NCBI GenBank assembly: GCA_035696365.1
Contig: DASRQS010000009.1
Location: 62,001 to 126,000 of the forward strand
Source of the DNA: JALYLC01 sp035696365
GTDB lineage: Bacteria; Actinomycetota; Thermoleophilia; Gaiellales; JALYLC01
Reading direction: 5' to 3'
Length of the DNA: 64,000 nt
In this document: positions 32,931 through 40,316 of the stretch, piece by piece
Position numbering within the stretch: the first letter of the stretch is position 1
Layout: every line of letters begins with the position of its first letter
The notes under the pieces: model-generated
Database searches by the model: none
What the model saw: only the letters and a program-made list of their open reading frames with translations
Told to the model about the DNA's origin: nothing
Made by a program: the position numbers and the translations under genes

Positions 32931-33883
32931 GCGCACGCCAGACCGCGGCGCGCCTGGGGCGCCTGCGGGGGCTCGACACGCTCAGCGACGCGCGCGGGAT
33001 CTTCGCGCTCGCCGCGATGGACCACCGCGACTCGCTGCGCGTCGCGTTCGAGGCGGCCGGCCATCCCACGCCGCCGCCCGAGCGGATCGCCGAGCTCAAG
33101 ACGACGGTCGCGCGGGCGCTCGCACCGCACGCCACCGGCCTCCTGATCGACGTGGAGCTGGGTGCTCCCGCCATCGCCCTCGGGGCGCCCGGGCCGTGCG
33201 GAATCGTCGTGCCGCTCGAGGCCCAGGGCTACGAGGACGTCGCCAGCGGCCGCGTGACGACGTTCCTGCCGGGCTTCTCCCCCGCGCTCGCCCGCACGCT
33301 CGGCGCCGCCGCCTGCAAGCTGCTCTTGCCCTACCGGCCCGACCACGAGGCATCCGCCGCCCGCCAGGACGAGGTCGTGCGCGAGGCGGTGGCGGGCTGC
33401 CACGCCGAGGGCCTCCCGTTGATCCTCGAGCCGATCGTCTACGCCCTGCCGGAGGAGACGCCCGAGGCCTTCGCGGCTGCCTTCCCCACACTCGTCATCG
33501 CAGCCGCGCAGCGCCTGCAGGGGCTCGGGCCCGACATCCTCAAGGTGCAGTTCCCCCGCGACGACCGCGGCGACGAGGCTGCCTGGTGCAAGCAGCTCGA
33601 CGCCGTCTGCGGCCCGACACCCTGGGTGCTGCTGGGCGGGGGCGGCGCGCCCGAGGTGTTCGCGCGCGACCTGCGCATCGCCTGCGCCGCCGGCGCCTCC
33701 GGCTTCATCGCGGGACGGACGCTGTGGACGGGCGTGATCGGCGGCGAGGACGAGGCCGAGACCTGGCTCCGGCGCGTCGGCGTACCGCTGCTGCGCTCGC
33801 TGCGCGACATCGCGCAGGCCGGCCGGCCATGGCGCGAGCGCGCGGGCGCGCAGGCCGCTCCGCCGCGCGACTGGTTCGCCTGA
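32927..33883 (+). CDS. Class I aldolase, tagatose-bisphosphate (LacD)-like
   Basis: Encodes 318 residues from GTG 32927 in a GTGA overlap with the IolE-like gene. The barrel begins 'FALAAMDHRDSLRVAF', comparable to the 'ALDQRGALK' start of LacD-type aldolases. A Schiff-base Lys candidate is in 'DILKVQFP' (K about 205), with another in 'ACKLLLPYRPD', and 'WVLLGGGGAPEVFARDLRIACAAGASGFIAGR' (family phosphate-binding end, shortened) closes the barrel. In inositol catabolism a 6-phospho-5-dehydro-2-deoxygluconate aldolase (IolJ) is needed; this enzyme could fill that role, although classical IolJ belongs to the class II family. The assignment is inference. Confidence 0.75.
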   Translation: MSARQTAARLGRLRGLDTLSDARGIFALAAMDHRDSLRVAFEAAGHPTPPPERIAELKTTVARALAPHATGLLIDVELGAPAIALGAPGPCGIVVPLEAQGYEDVASGRVTTFLPGFSPALARTLGAAACKLLLPYRPDHEASAARQDEVVREAVAGCHAEGLPLILEPIVYALPEETPEAFAAAFPTLVIAAAQRLQGLGPDILKVQFPRDDRGDEAAWCKQLDAVCGPTPWVLLGGGGAPEVFARDLRIACAAGASGFIAGRTLWTGVIGGEDEAETWLRRVGVPLLRSLRDIAQAGRPWRERAGAQAAPPRDWFA

Positions 33884-33912
33884 GACCCGGCCGGGCGAGC
33901 TGAAAGATCGGT

Positions 33913-33942
33913 AGGTCCGACTGCCCAACATAGGCAGGACCT
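33913..33942. terminator. Stem-loop after the aldolase gene
   Basis: The arms AGGTCC-TGCC and GGCA-GGACCT pair across a 7-nt loop (CAACATA), with a 3-nt bulge on the left. It lies 30 bp after the stop of the aldolase gene and 67 bp before the DUF4242 gene. No T-run follows, which is usual in GC-rich genomes. Termination is the likely role; a regulator site is the alternative. Confidence 0.45.
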
Positions 33943-34008
33943 CCGATGCGGATGCACCCTGCACCCGCCTACGCTCGATTCATCGTGACCGACCCGAGAG
34001 GAAGCCAG

Positions 34009-34302
34009 ATGCAGACGTACGTGATTCTCCGCCGTAGCGGCTGGTCGTCGCCCGGGGATCTGGCGGAGGCCGCAGGGCGCTCCAAGCAGGTCGCCGACGA
34101 CGACATGCCCGACGACATCCGCTGGATCCGCAGCTACGTGCTCGAGGAGGGCGGTGGCTCGGTCGGCACGGTGTGCGTCTACGAGGCGTCGAGCCCCGAG
34201 GCCATCCGCAGGCACGCCAAGCGCGCCGACCTGCCCGTGGACGAGATCATCGCCGTCGCCGACACCGTCGTCGTCCGCCCCGACCCCGTGGCGGCCGGCT
34301 GA
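34009..34302 (+). CDS. DUF4242-family small protein
   Basis: Encodes 97 residues; ATG 34009 is preceded by a ribosome-binding site (GAGAGGAAG). The conserved core is 'IRWIRSYVLEEGGGSVGTVCVYEASSPEAI' (family block, quoted in part) followed by 'RRHAKRADLPVDEI'. This matches DUF4242, small ferredoxin-like proteins annotated by analogy as nickel-binding, with no proven role. A Cys in 'TVCVYEA' and a His in 'RRHAKRA' could be ligands. It is monocistronic, flanked by stem-loops on both sides. Confidence 0.8.
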   Translation: MQTYVILRRSGWSSPGDLAEAAGRSKQVADDDMPDDIRWIRSYVLEEGGGSVGTVCVYEASSPEAIRRHAKRADLPVDEIIAVADTVVVRPDPVAAG

Positions 34303-34330
34303 CCGCGAGGTCGCGTCTCTTGCTGAAGTT

Positions 34331-34376
34331 GTGCCTCCGGGGGACTCGCGCACCTACCCCGCGCGAGTGGAGGCAC
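34331..34376. terminator. Stem-loop 1 after the DUF4242 gene
   Basis: Two nested arms pair: GTGCCTCC with GGAGGCAC (8 bp) and CTCGCGC with GCGCGAG (7 bp), separated by a small internal loop and closed by a 9-nt loop. It begins 28 bp after the DUF4242 stop codon and is directly followed by a second hairpin. A transcription terminator or attenuator is the simplest reading. Confidence 0.55.
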
Positions 34377-34380
34377 CGTC

Positions 34381-34419
34381 GCGCGCTCCTGCGCCGCCCG
34401 GATCGGCGCAGGAGCGCGC
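34381..34419. terminator. Stem-loop 2 after the DUF4242 gene
   Basis: A perfect 15-bp stem (GCGCGCTCCTGCGCC and its complement) with a 9-nt loop. It stands 4 bp after stem-loop 1 and 153 bp before the esterase start. The stem is almost all G and C, so very stable, with no T-run. Together the two hairpins form an unusually strong tandem structure in the 270-bp gap 34303-34572, in which I see no gene. Confidence 0.6.
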
Positions 34420-34572
34420 GGGCACGACCGGCACGAAATGGATTGGGAGAACCGCTTGCACACGCATGATCACGACTTCGGCATTCGCGCCCGCTCGGCG
34501 CGCATCCGCGCAGTGCACGACTACCATGCCAGGCGGCTCGAGCACCGCCGCCGCAGCCGTAGGATTTGCACC

Positions 34573-35505
34573 GTGCCGCTGGATCCGACCGCCAGGACGT
34601 TGCTCGACGAGGTAGCCGAGTCGGGGCGCCCGAACGCCCACCTCCTGCCCGTCGCAGAGGCGCGCGTCAACTTCGCGTCGCTCTTCGCGGGCCTGGGCCC
34701 GGGAGCGGCGGTCGACACCGTCTCCGACCACTCGATCGCCGTGGCGGGCGCGCAGATCCCGGCGCGGGCCTACCGGCCCGCCGGCTCTGCCGCGGGCGAG
34801 GCGCTGCCGCTCGTCGTCTACTTCCACGGCGGCGGCTTCCTGCTCGGCTCGGTCGACTCCCACGACGGCGTCTGCCGGTCGCTGGCGAATGCCTCGGGGG
34901 CGGTCGTCCTCAACGTCGGCTACCGGCTGGCGCCCGAGACGCGCTTCCCGGCGGCTGCCGACGACGCGCTCGCGGCGACCCGCTGGGCGCACGCCAACGC
35001 CGCCCTGCTGGGCGCCGATCCCGGCCGCCTCGCCGTCGCCGGCGACTCCGCGGGCGGCAACCTCGCGGCGGTCGTCTGCCAGGACCTGCGCGACGCGGGC
35101 GAGCCGATCGTGCGTTTCCAGCTGCTCGTCTACCCGGTCACGACGATGGATCTCGCCATCGGCTTCGACATGGCCTACGAGGGCTACTTCCTCTACCGCG
35201 ACGAGATGCTCTGGCATCAGGAGCACTACCTCCGCTCCCCGTCCGAGACGCGCAACCCACGCGTCTCTCCGCTGCTCGGCGACGCGACCGGTCTGCCGCC
35301 GGCCGCCATCCAGGCGGCCGAGTGCGACCCTCTGCACGCACAGGCCGAGCGCTATCGCGATCTGCTGGCGGCGGCCGGCGTGCCGGTGGAGTTCCGCCGC
35401 TACGACGGCATGATCCACGGCTACTTCGGCCTGGACAGCGTGTTCGATGCCGCGGGCGTGGCGATGGCCGATGCCGGAGCGGCGCTGCGCTCCGCGCTCG
35501 TCTAG
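34573..35505 (+). CDS. Alpha/beta-hydrolase esterase (hormone-sensitive lipase family)
   Basis: Encodes 310 residues from GTG 34573. 'YFHGGGFLLGSVDSHD' is the HGGG oxyanion motif of family IV esterases, 'AGDSAGGNLAAVV' carries the nucleophile Ser, 'AAECDPLHAQ' the catalytic Asp and 'DGMIHGYF' the catalytic His; the triad is complete. No signal peptide is present, so it should be cytoplasmic and hydrolyse short-chain carboxylic esters. A longer in-frame extension to 34438 has no similarity and contains the preceding hairpin region. The stop overlaps the convergent SDR stop (CTAG). Its neighbours SDR and Baeyer-Villiger monooxygenase could supply an ester or lactone substrate. Confidence 0.92.
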   Translation: MPLDPTARTLLDEVAESGRPNAHLLPVAEARVNFASLFAGLGPGAAVDTVSDHSIAVAGAQIPARAYRPAGSAAGEALPLVVYFHGGGFLLGSVDSHDGVCRSLANASGAVVLNVGYRLAPETRFPAAADDALAATRWAHANAALLGADPGRLAVAGDSAGGNLAAVVCQDLRDAGEPIVRFQLLVYPVTTMDLAIGFDMAYEGYFLYRDEMLWHQEHYLRSPSETRNPRVSPLLGDATGLPPAAIQAAECDPLHAQAERYRDLLAAAGVPVEFRRYDGMIHGYFGLDSVFDAAGVAMADAGAALRSALV

Positions 35506-36221
35506 CCCGAGCCGCGGATCTGCCCGAGGCTGATGCCGCCGTCGACCACCAGTGTGGCGCCGGTCATGAAGCGCGAGGCGGGAGAGGCGAGGAAGCCGAC
35601 CACGTCGGCGATGTCCTCGGGCTCGCCCCAGCGCCCGAGCGGCGTGTGCGAGCGGATCCAGGCGTCGCGCTCATCGGCCTGCGCCCTCGCGGTCAGAGGC
35701 GTGCGGATCAGGCCGGGCGCGACGGCGTTGACGCGGATGCCGAGAGGGCCGAGATCGACGGCCAGCGTCTCCGTCAGCGAGCGCAGCGCGGCCTTGGTCG
35801 AGGCGTAGACCGACGACGTCGCGCCCGACATGGCCAGCACGGTGATCGCCTCGATCGAGGCGATGCCGATGACGGCGCTCCCCGGCCGCATGCGGCCGAC
35901 GAGGCCCTGCAGGAGGAAGAACGGAGCGCGCGCATTGATGCCGACGACGCGCTCCCAGTCGCCCAGGCGGACCTCGCCGAAGGGCCGCGGCTCGACAACG
36001 CCTGCGCCGTTGACCAGCACGTCGATGCGCGGGCAGGCGGCGGCCACGGCTGCGATCGCCGATTCGACAGCGAGCAGGTCGGCGGTCACGTGACGACCGG
36101 GCTGGGGCTGCGCCGGCGGTGCGAGGTCGACGGAGATCACGTCGAAGCCGTCGCGCGCCAGACGCTCGACGCACGCTCCCCCGATGCCCCCGGAGCCTCC
36201 CGTGACGACTGCGACGGCCAT
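35502..36221 (-). CDS. Short-chain dehydrogenase/reductase
   Basis: Encodes 239 residues with 'VTGGSGGIGGACV', 'NGAGV', Ser in 'GIASIEAI', 'YASTKAA' (YxxxK) and 'APGLIRTPLT'. The C-terminal 'TGATLVVDGGISLG' is usual for SDRs. It is shorter than average (about 250) because of tight loops but all catalytic residues are present. It diverges from the Baeyer-Villiger monooxygenase gene with only 29 bp between starts and converges on the esterase gene. An alcohol-to-ketone oxidation feeding the monooxygenase would make a coherent ketone-degradation route (alcohol, ketone, ester, acid); this is inference. Confidence 0.9.
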   Translation of the reverse strand: MAVAVVTGGSGGIGGACVERLARDGFDVISVDLAPPAQPQPGRHVTADLLAVESAIAAVAAACPRIDVLVNGAGVVEPRPFGEVRLGDWERVVGINARAPFFLLQGLVGRMRPGSAVIGIASIEAITVLAMSGATSSVYASTKAALRSLTETLAVDLGPLGIRVNAVAPGLIRTPLTARAQADERDAWIRSHTPLGRWGEPEDIADVVGFLASPASRFMTGATLVVDGGISLGQIRGSG

Positions 36222-36250
36222 GCCGTTCCTTCCTCGAAGATTGCTGCAGC

Positions 36251-37846
36251 TTGAAGTACGACGCGATCATCGTCGGGGCCGGGATCTCGGGGCTGCACCT
36301 CCTGCACCGGCTGCGCGAGGCCGGGCTCTCGGTACTCGTCGTCGACCAGGCGACCGGCGTCGGCGGCACCTGGTTCTGGAACCGCTACCCCGGAGCGCGC
36401 TGCGACATCGAGAGCATGACGTACTCCTACTCGTGGTCGCACGAGCTCGAGCAGGAGTGGACGTGGACCGAGCGCTACGCGGGGCAGGCCGAGATCCTCG
36501 CCTACCTCGAGCACGTCGCCGACCGCTTCGATCTGCGCCGCGACCTCCGGCTCGGCACGCGCGTCGCCGAGGCGCACTTCGACGAGCCCGCCGAGCAGTG
36601 GTCGATCGCGACCGACGACGGCGAGCGCCTCTCGGCCACATTCCTGATCATGGCCACCGGTTGCCTCTCGCTCCCGCGCATTCCCGGGATCCCCGGCCTC
36701 GAGCGGTTCGCAGGCGAGATGCACCACACGGGCCTGTGGCCGCACCACGGCGTCGACGTCGCGGGCAAGCGCGTGGGCGTGATCGGCACCGGTTCCTCGG
36801 CGGTGCAGGCGATCCCGGTCATCGCGGCCGAGGCCCGGCAACTGACGGTGTTCCAGCGGACGGCGAACTTCAGCGTGCCCGCCTGGAACGGCCCGCTGGA
36901 CGCCGAGGCTGTCTGCGACCGCAAGGCCCGCTACGAGCTGTTCCGCCGGGCGGCGCGCACGACGACCGCGGGCAACCCGTGGAACGCGCGGGCCCAGAGC
37001 GTGTGGGACGCGACGCCCGAGGAGCGCGAGCGCGAGTTCGAGGAGCGCTACGCCGTGGGCGGCTTCTGCCTGCACGCCGCCTACAGCGACCTCTTCTCGG
37101 ATCCGGACGCCAACGAGCTCGTGTGCGAGTTCATCCGCCGGAAGATCCGCGAGCGCGTGCACGATCCGGAGGTGGCGGAGCTGCTGTGCCCGTACGACCA
37201 TCCGCTCGGCACGAAGCGGATGTGCGTCGACACCGACTACTTCGAGACGTACAACCGCGCCAGCGTCCGGCTCGTCTCGATCCGCGAGCACCCGATCGAC
37301 GAGATCACGGAGACCGGCCTGCGCGTCGGGGACGAGGAGTTCACGTTCGACACGATCGTGCTCGGCACCGGCTTCGACGCCCTGACCGGCGCGCTGCTCG
37401 CGATCGACCTGCACGGCCGGGACGGCGTGTCGCTGCGGGAGAAGTGGGCGGAGGGCCCGCGCTCGGCGCTCGGCCTGATGATCGCGGGGTTCCCGAACCT
37501 GTTCACCGTGACCGGTCCGAGCAGCCCCTCGGTGCTGAGCAACATGATGGTCTCGATCGAGCAGCACGTCGATTGGATCGCCCGCTGCATCGAGTACCTG
37601 CGCGAGCACGGCATCTCGACGATCGAGCCGACGCCCGCTGAGGAGGACGCCTGGATGGAGCACCACCGCGCCGTCGGCGATGCGAGCCTCTACCCGCGCG
37701 CGAAGTCGTGGTACATGGGCGCGAACATCCCAGGCAAGCCGCGCGTCCTGCTGCCGTACGTCGGCGGCGTCGGCTCCTACCGCGAGCTGTGTGAAGCCGC
37801 CGCCGAGGGCGGCTATCCGGGGTTCGCCCTCGGACACGCCCCGTAG
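36251..37846 (+). CDS. Type I Baeyer-Villiger monooxygenase
   Basis: Encodes 531 residues from TTG 36251. The FAD-binding motif 'IIVGAGISGLHLL' (residues 6-18), 'GVGGTWFWNRYPGARCD', the Baeyer-Villiger fingerprint 'FAGEMHHTGLWP' (153-164, pattern FxGxxxHxxxWP) and the NADPH-binding 'VIGTGSSAVQ' (177-186) are all present. The C-terminal 'KSWYMGANIPGKPR' block is typical of cyclohexanone-monooxygenase relatives. It should insert oxygen into a ketone to give an ester or lactone, using NADPH and O2. The SDR and esterase genes next to it fit the flanking steps of such a pathway. Confidence 0.93.
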   Translation: MKYDAIIVGAGISGLHLLHRLREAGLSVLVVDQATGVGGTWFWNRYPGARCDIESMTYSYSWSHELEQEWTWTERYAGQAEILAYLEHVADRFDLRRDLRLGTRVAEAHFDEPAEQWSIATDDGERLSATFLIMATGCLSLPRIPGIPGLERFAGEMHHTGLWPHHGVDVAGKRVGVIGTGSSAVQAIPVIAAEARQLTVFQRTANFSVPAWNGPLDAEAVCDRKARYELFRRAARTTTAGNPWNARAQSVWDATPEEREREFEERYAVGGFCLHAAYSDLFSDPDANELVCEFIRRKIRERVHDPEVAELLCPYDHPLGTKRMCVDTDYFETYNRASVRLVSIREHPIDEITETGLRVGDEEFTFDTIVLGTGFDALTGALLAIDLHGRDGVSLREKWAEGPRSALGLMIAGFPNLFTVTGPSSPSVLSNMMVSIEQHVDWIARCIEYLREHGISTIEPTPAEEDAWMEHHRAVGDASLYPRAKSWYMGANIPGKPRVLLPYVGGVGSYRELCEAAAEGGYPGFALGHAP

Positions 37847-37854
37847 GCGTTCCG

Positions 37855-39324
37855 TCAGGCCGCCAGCCCGGTGGCATGGGCGATCAGATTCTCGACCAGC
37901 CGCTGCGCGGCCCTGCGCACGCGCGAGCTGCGCGGATAATCGCGCTGCGAGCCCGGCGGGGAGGCCGCGTCGATCCAGCGCTGTGACGGCAGCGAGCGGA
38001 AGTCGAGCTGCCACGAGAACCCGAGCTCGGAGCCGCTGAACACGAACGCCCCGCCGGGGTGCTGCACGAGCGTCCACGTCACGCTCGCGGAGCCGCCGGC
38101 GATGGGCGCGGAGGCGAGCACCGTCGTGCGGCGTGGCGCCCGGCGCCCGGCTAGCCCGTCGTACTCCGCCCCGAGCACGTCTCCCAGGCGCGAGCGCGCG
38201 GGCACGCCCGCCCACGCCCAGCTCCAGGGCGCCGCGAGCGTCAGCGGCCCGGTTGGGCCGTGCACCGGGCGCACGCCGGTCAGCGTCGCGGGATCCCAGC
38301 CCAGCGAGATCCAGTGGACGGTCGCCGACGCTCCCGGATGTGGATCCAGCCGTCGCTCGCGCCAGACGCTCATGCGCTGATCGCCATGCTCGAGCCGGGC
38401 GTGCCAGGCGAGCGAGTTGCCACCGAGGACCGCGAGACTCACACCGCGCCGCACGAGCTGCACGAGCTGATTCCGCTCGCCGGTGTCTTGGTACTCCGGG
38501 TGCCCAGACAGGATCACGAGCCGCGTCCTGCTCCCGGTCGCGCGCCCGCCCGCCACATCGCGATCCGTCACGTACGAGACGGGGTAGCCGATCCGCTCGA
38601 GCCACCGGATCAGCGGCAGGTCGTACCGGAACACGTCCCCGGCCCCGTAGCCCTGCACGTACGGGCGCAGCGACGTCACCATATGTCCGACGTCCGCACG
38701 CGTCCAGGCCGCGGCGCCCCGCTGCCGCAGGTCGCGGTAGAGGCTCACGCCGCCCCAGCTGTTGTAGGCCTGCCACGTGTTCGTCGCGAGCACGACCGCG
38801 ATGGGCCCCGGATGCGCAGCTCGCACCACGAAGGAGGCGTAGCTCGCTCCGGCCCCGCGCTCGAGGTCGAGGCGCACCAGGTAGAACCCGCTCGGCCAGG
38901 TCGCACCCACCGTGAAGGCGACGGATGCGCGCCAGCCCGTGACGAGCAGCTTCGCCCCTTGCGGCCTGTCGTCCAGGATCCTCGGCAGCGGCTGCCGGGG
39001 GTTGACCGCGACCCGACCCGACGCCGCCACCCGGCCCGTCCTGCCCCGGTACCAGCCGAGCCGGAAGATGCGGTAGCGGAACGGCCGGCCGTGCGAGTCC
39101 ACGAACAGCCGCGCCGTCCGGCCGGGCAGATAGCTCGCAGCGCCGGCGTACCCGGCGATGCGCTCCTGGGAGGGCCGCGGGACGTACCATCCGGTCGTTC
39201 CCGCGCGGGCGTTCTCGGCCGCCGTCGGCGGAGGAGCCGCCGCCGGCGCGCTCCCGCACCACCCACCGGCCGCGAGCGCCAGCGCCGCGCAGCACCACGC
39301 TCCCCGGCGCAGGAAAAGGGGCAT
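37855..39324 (-). CDS. Secreted N,N-dimethylformamidase beta-subunit-like protein
   Basis: Encodes 489 residues. The N-terminus is a signal peptide with a hydrophobic Ala-rich core and a Cys-Gly-Ser site ('GGWCGSAPAAAPP'); a lipoprotein is possible. The conserved region includes 'YLPGRTARLFVDSHGRPFRYRIFRLGWYRGRTGR', 'VLATNTWQAYNSWGGVSLY' and 'VILSGHPEYQDTGERNQLVQLVRRGVSLAVLGGNSLAW' (each a family block). This is the glutamine-amidotransferase-like domain of dimethylformamidase large subunits, seen in many secreted actinobacterial proteins of unknown activity. It starts 2 bp after the inositol dehydrogenase gene ends, so it is probably the last gene of the iol operon. Function there unknown. 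Confidence 0.8.
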   Translation of the reverse strand: MPLFLRRGAWCCAALALAAGGWCGSAPAAAPPPTAAENARAGTTGWYVPRPSQERIAGYAGAASYLPGRTARLFVDSHGRPFRYRIFRLGWYRGRTGRVAASGRVAVNPRQPLPRILDDRPQGAKLLVTGWRASVAFTVGATWPSGFYLVRLDLERGAGASYASFVVRAAHPGPIAVVLATNTWQAYNSWGGVSLYRDLRQRGAAAWTRADVGHMVTSLRPYVQGYGAGDVFRYDLPLIRWLERIGYPVSYVTDRDVAGGRATGSRTRLVILSGHPEYQDTGERNQLVQLVRRGVSLAVLGGNSLAWHARLEHGDQRMSVWRERRLDPHPGASATVHWISLGWDPATLTGVRPVHGPTGPLTLAAPWSWAWAGVPARSRLGDVLGAEYDGLAGRRAPRRTTVLASAPIAGGSASVTWTLVQHPGGAFVFSGSELGFSWQLDFRSLPSQRWIDAASPPGSQRDYPRSSRVRRAAQRLVENLIAHATGLAA

Positions 39325-39326
39325 CC

Positions 39327-40316
39327 TCAGCTGACGCGCACGACGGCGCCCGTGCGACGCGACTGCCGCAGGGCCAGCGCCGCCCGCAGTGCCGCGGCGG
39401 CGTCCGAGGGCCGGGCCGCATCGGGCACGGGGCCGCCCGCGACGGCGGCCGCAAGGGCATCCACCTGGCGGGCGAGGGCGTCCAACAGCACGTCGTCGGT
39501 CGTCGGGAGCACCTCGCGCAGGCCGTCCGCCTGGCGCACCAGCAATGCGCCCGCACCATGCGCCTCGCAGACCAGCGCACCGCGCTCGCCCACGATCTCG
39601 CTGCGCACGACCTCGCCGTAGGCAGCGGTGCGTGCGAGGTCGACCGAAGCCGGCTGGCCCGCCTCGAGCACGAGCAGACCGCCCAGCGACTCCACGTCGC
39701 CGACCGCCGCGATGTCGCTGCGCGTGGGCGCGCCTCGCGCGAACGCCTCGACGACGGGCGAGCCGCAGAGCCACGCGGCGAGGTCGCATTCGTGGACGCC
39801 GCAGTCGATCTCGATGCCGCCGCTGACGGCCGGATCGCAGAAGGACGCGGGCGGCGGCGCGGCGTCCCATTGGGCCAGGCGCAGGAGCCGCGGCTCGCCT
39901 ATCGCGCCCTCGGCCAGCAGGCGGCGCGCCTCGCGATAGGGCCAGGCGTGCCGCCGCCAGAAGCCGACGTGCAGACCGAGCCCGAGGCGATCCGACTCCG
40001 CACCCAGCCGCAGGTCGGCATCCGGGTCGAGCGTGAGGGGCTTCTCGCACAGCACGTGCTTGCCCGCGGCCAGGGCGGCCGACACGAGCTGCTCGTGCAG
40101 CGGCGTCGGCGCTGCGATCAGGACGCAGTGAATGTCGTCGCGCCGCAGCACGAGATCGTAGTCGGACTCGACCGGAACGCCGGCCTGCTCGCCGAGCGCG
40201 ACAGCCGCGGGGGCGGGGTCGCAGATCACGCGCACGTGCACCCGCCGCGTGCGCGCGAGCGCGCGGAGATGCACGGCGCCCATGCGCCCCGCGCCCACCA
40301 GCGCGAGGCCCGTCAC
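39327..40316 (-). CDS. Gfo/Idh/MocA-family oxidoreductase (inositol 2-dehydrogenase-like)
   Basis: Encodes 329 residues from GTG 40316 (GTGA overlap with iolD). The N-terminal Rossmann motif is 'LALVGAGRMGAVHLRAL', and the catalytic EKP appears as 'LCEKPLTLD' (around residues 94-102). The central 'GLHVGFWRRHAWPYREAR' and 'GGIEIDCGVHECDLAAWL' give the Asp and His of the active site. In this position, between iolD and a secreted protein, myo-inositol or scyllo-inositol dehydrogenase (IolG/IolX) is the likely role: NAD-dependent oxidation of inositol to 2-keto-inositol. Closely related sugar dehydrogenases cannot be excluded. Confidence 0.88.
   Translation of the reverse strand: MTGLALVGAGRMGAVHLRALARTRRVHVRVICDPAPAAVALGEQAGVPVESDYDLVLRRDDIHCVLIAAPTPLHEQLVSAALAAGKHVLCEKPLTLDPDADLRLGAESDRLGLGLHVGFWRRHAWPYREARRLLAEGAIGEPRLLRLAQWDAAPPPASFCDPAVSGGIEIDCGVHECDLAAWLCGSPVVEAFARGAPTRSDIAAVGDVESLGGLLVLEAGQPASVDLARTAAYGEVVRSEIVGERGALVCEAHGAGALLVRQADGLREVLPTTDDVLLDALARQVDALAAAVAGGPVPDAARPSDAAAALRAALALRQSRRTGAVVRVS

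Noticed and set aside
34438..34572. 45-codon N-terminal extension of the esterase
   Set aside because: The extension has no family similarity and begins right after a strong hairpin; the GTG at 34573 gives a normal family length.
36137..39580. 1147-residue minus-strand open frame across the SDR, monooxygenase and secreted-protein region
   Set aside because: It is Arg/Ala/Asp-rich without domains and lies antisense or out of frame to genes with complete motifs; long stop-free shadows are expected at this GC content.
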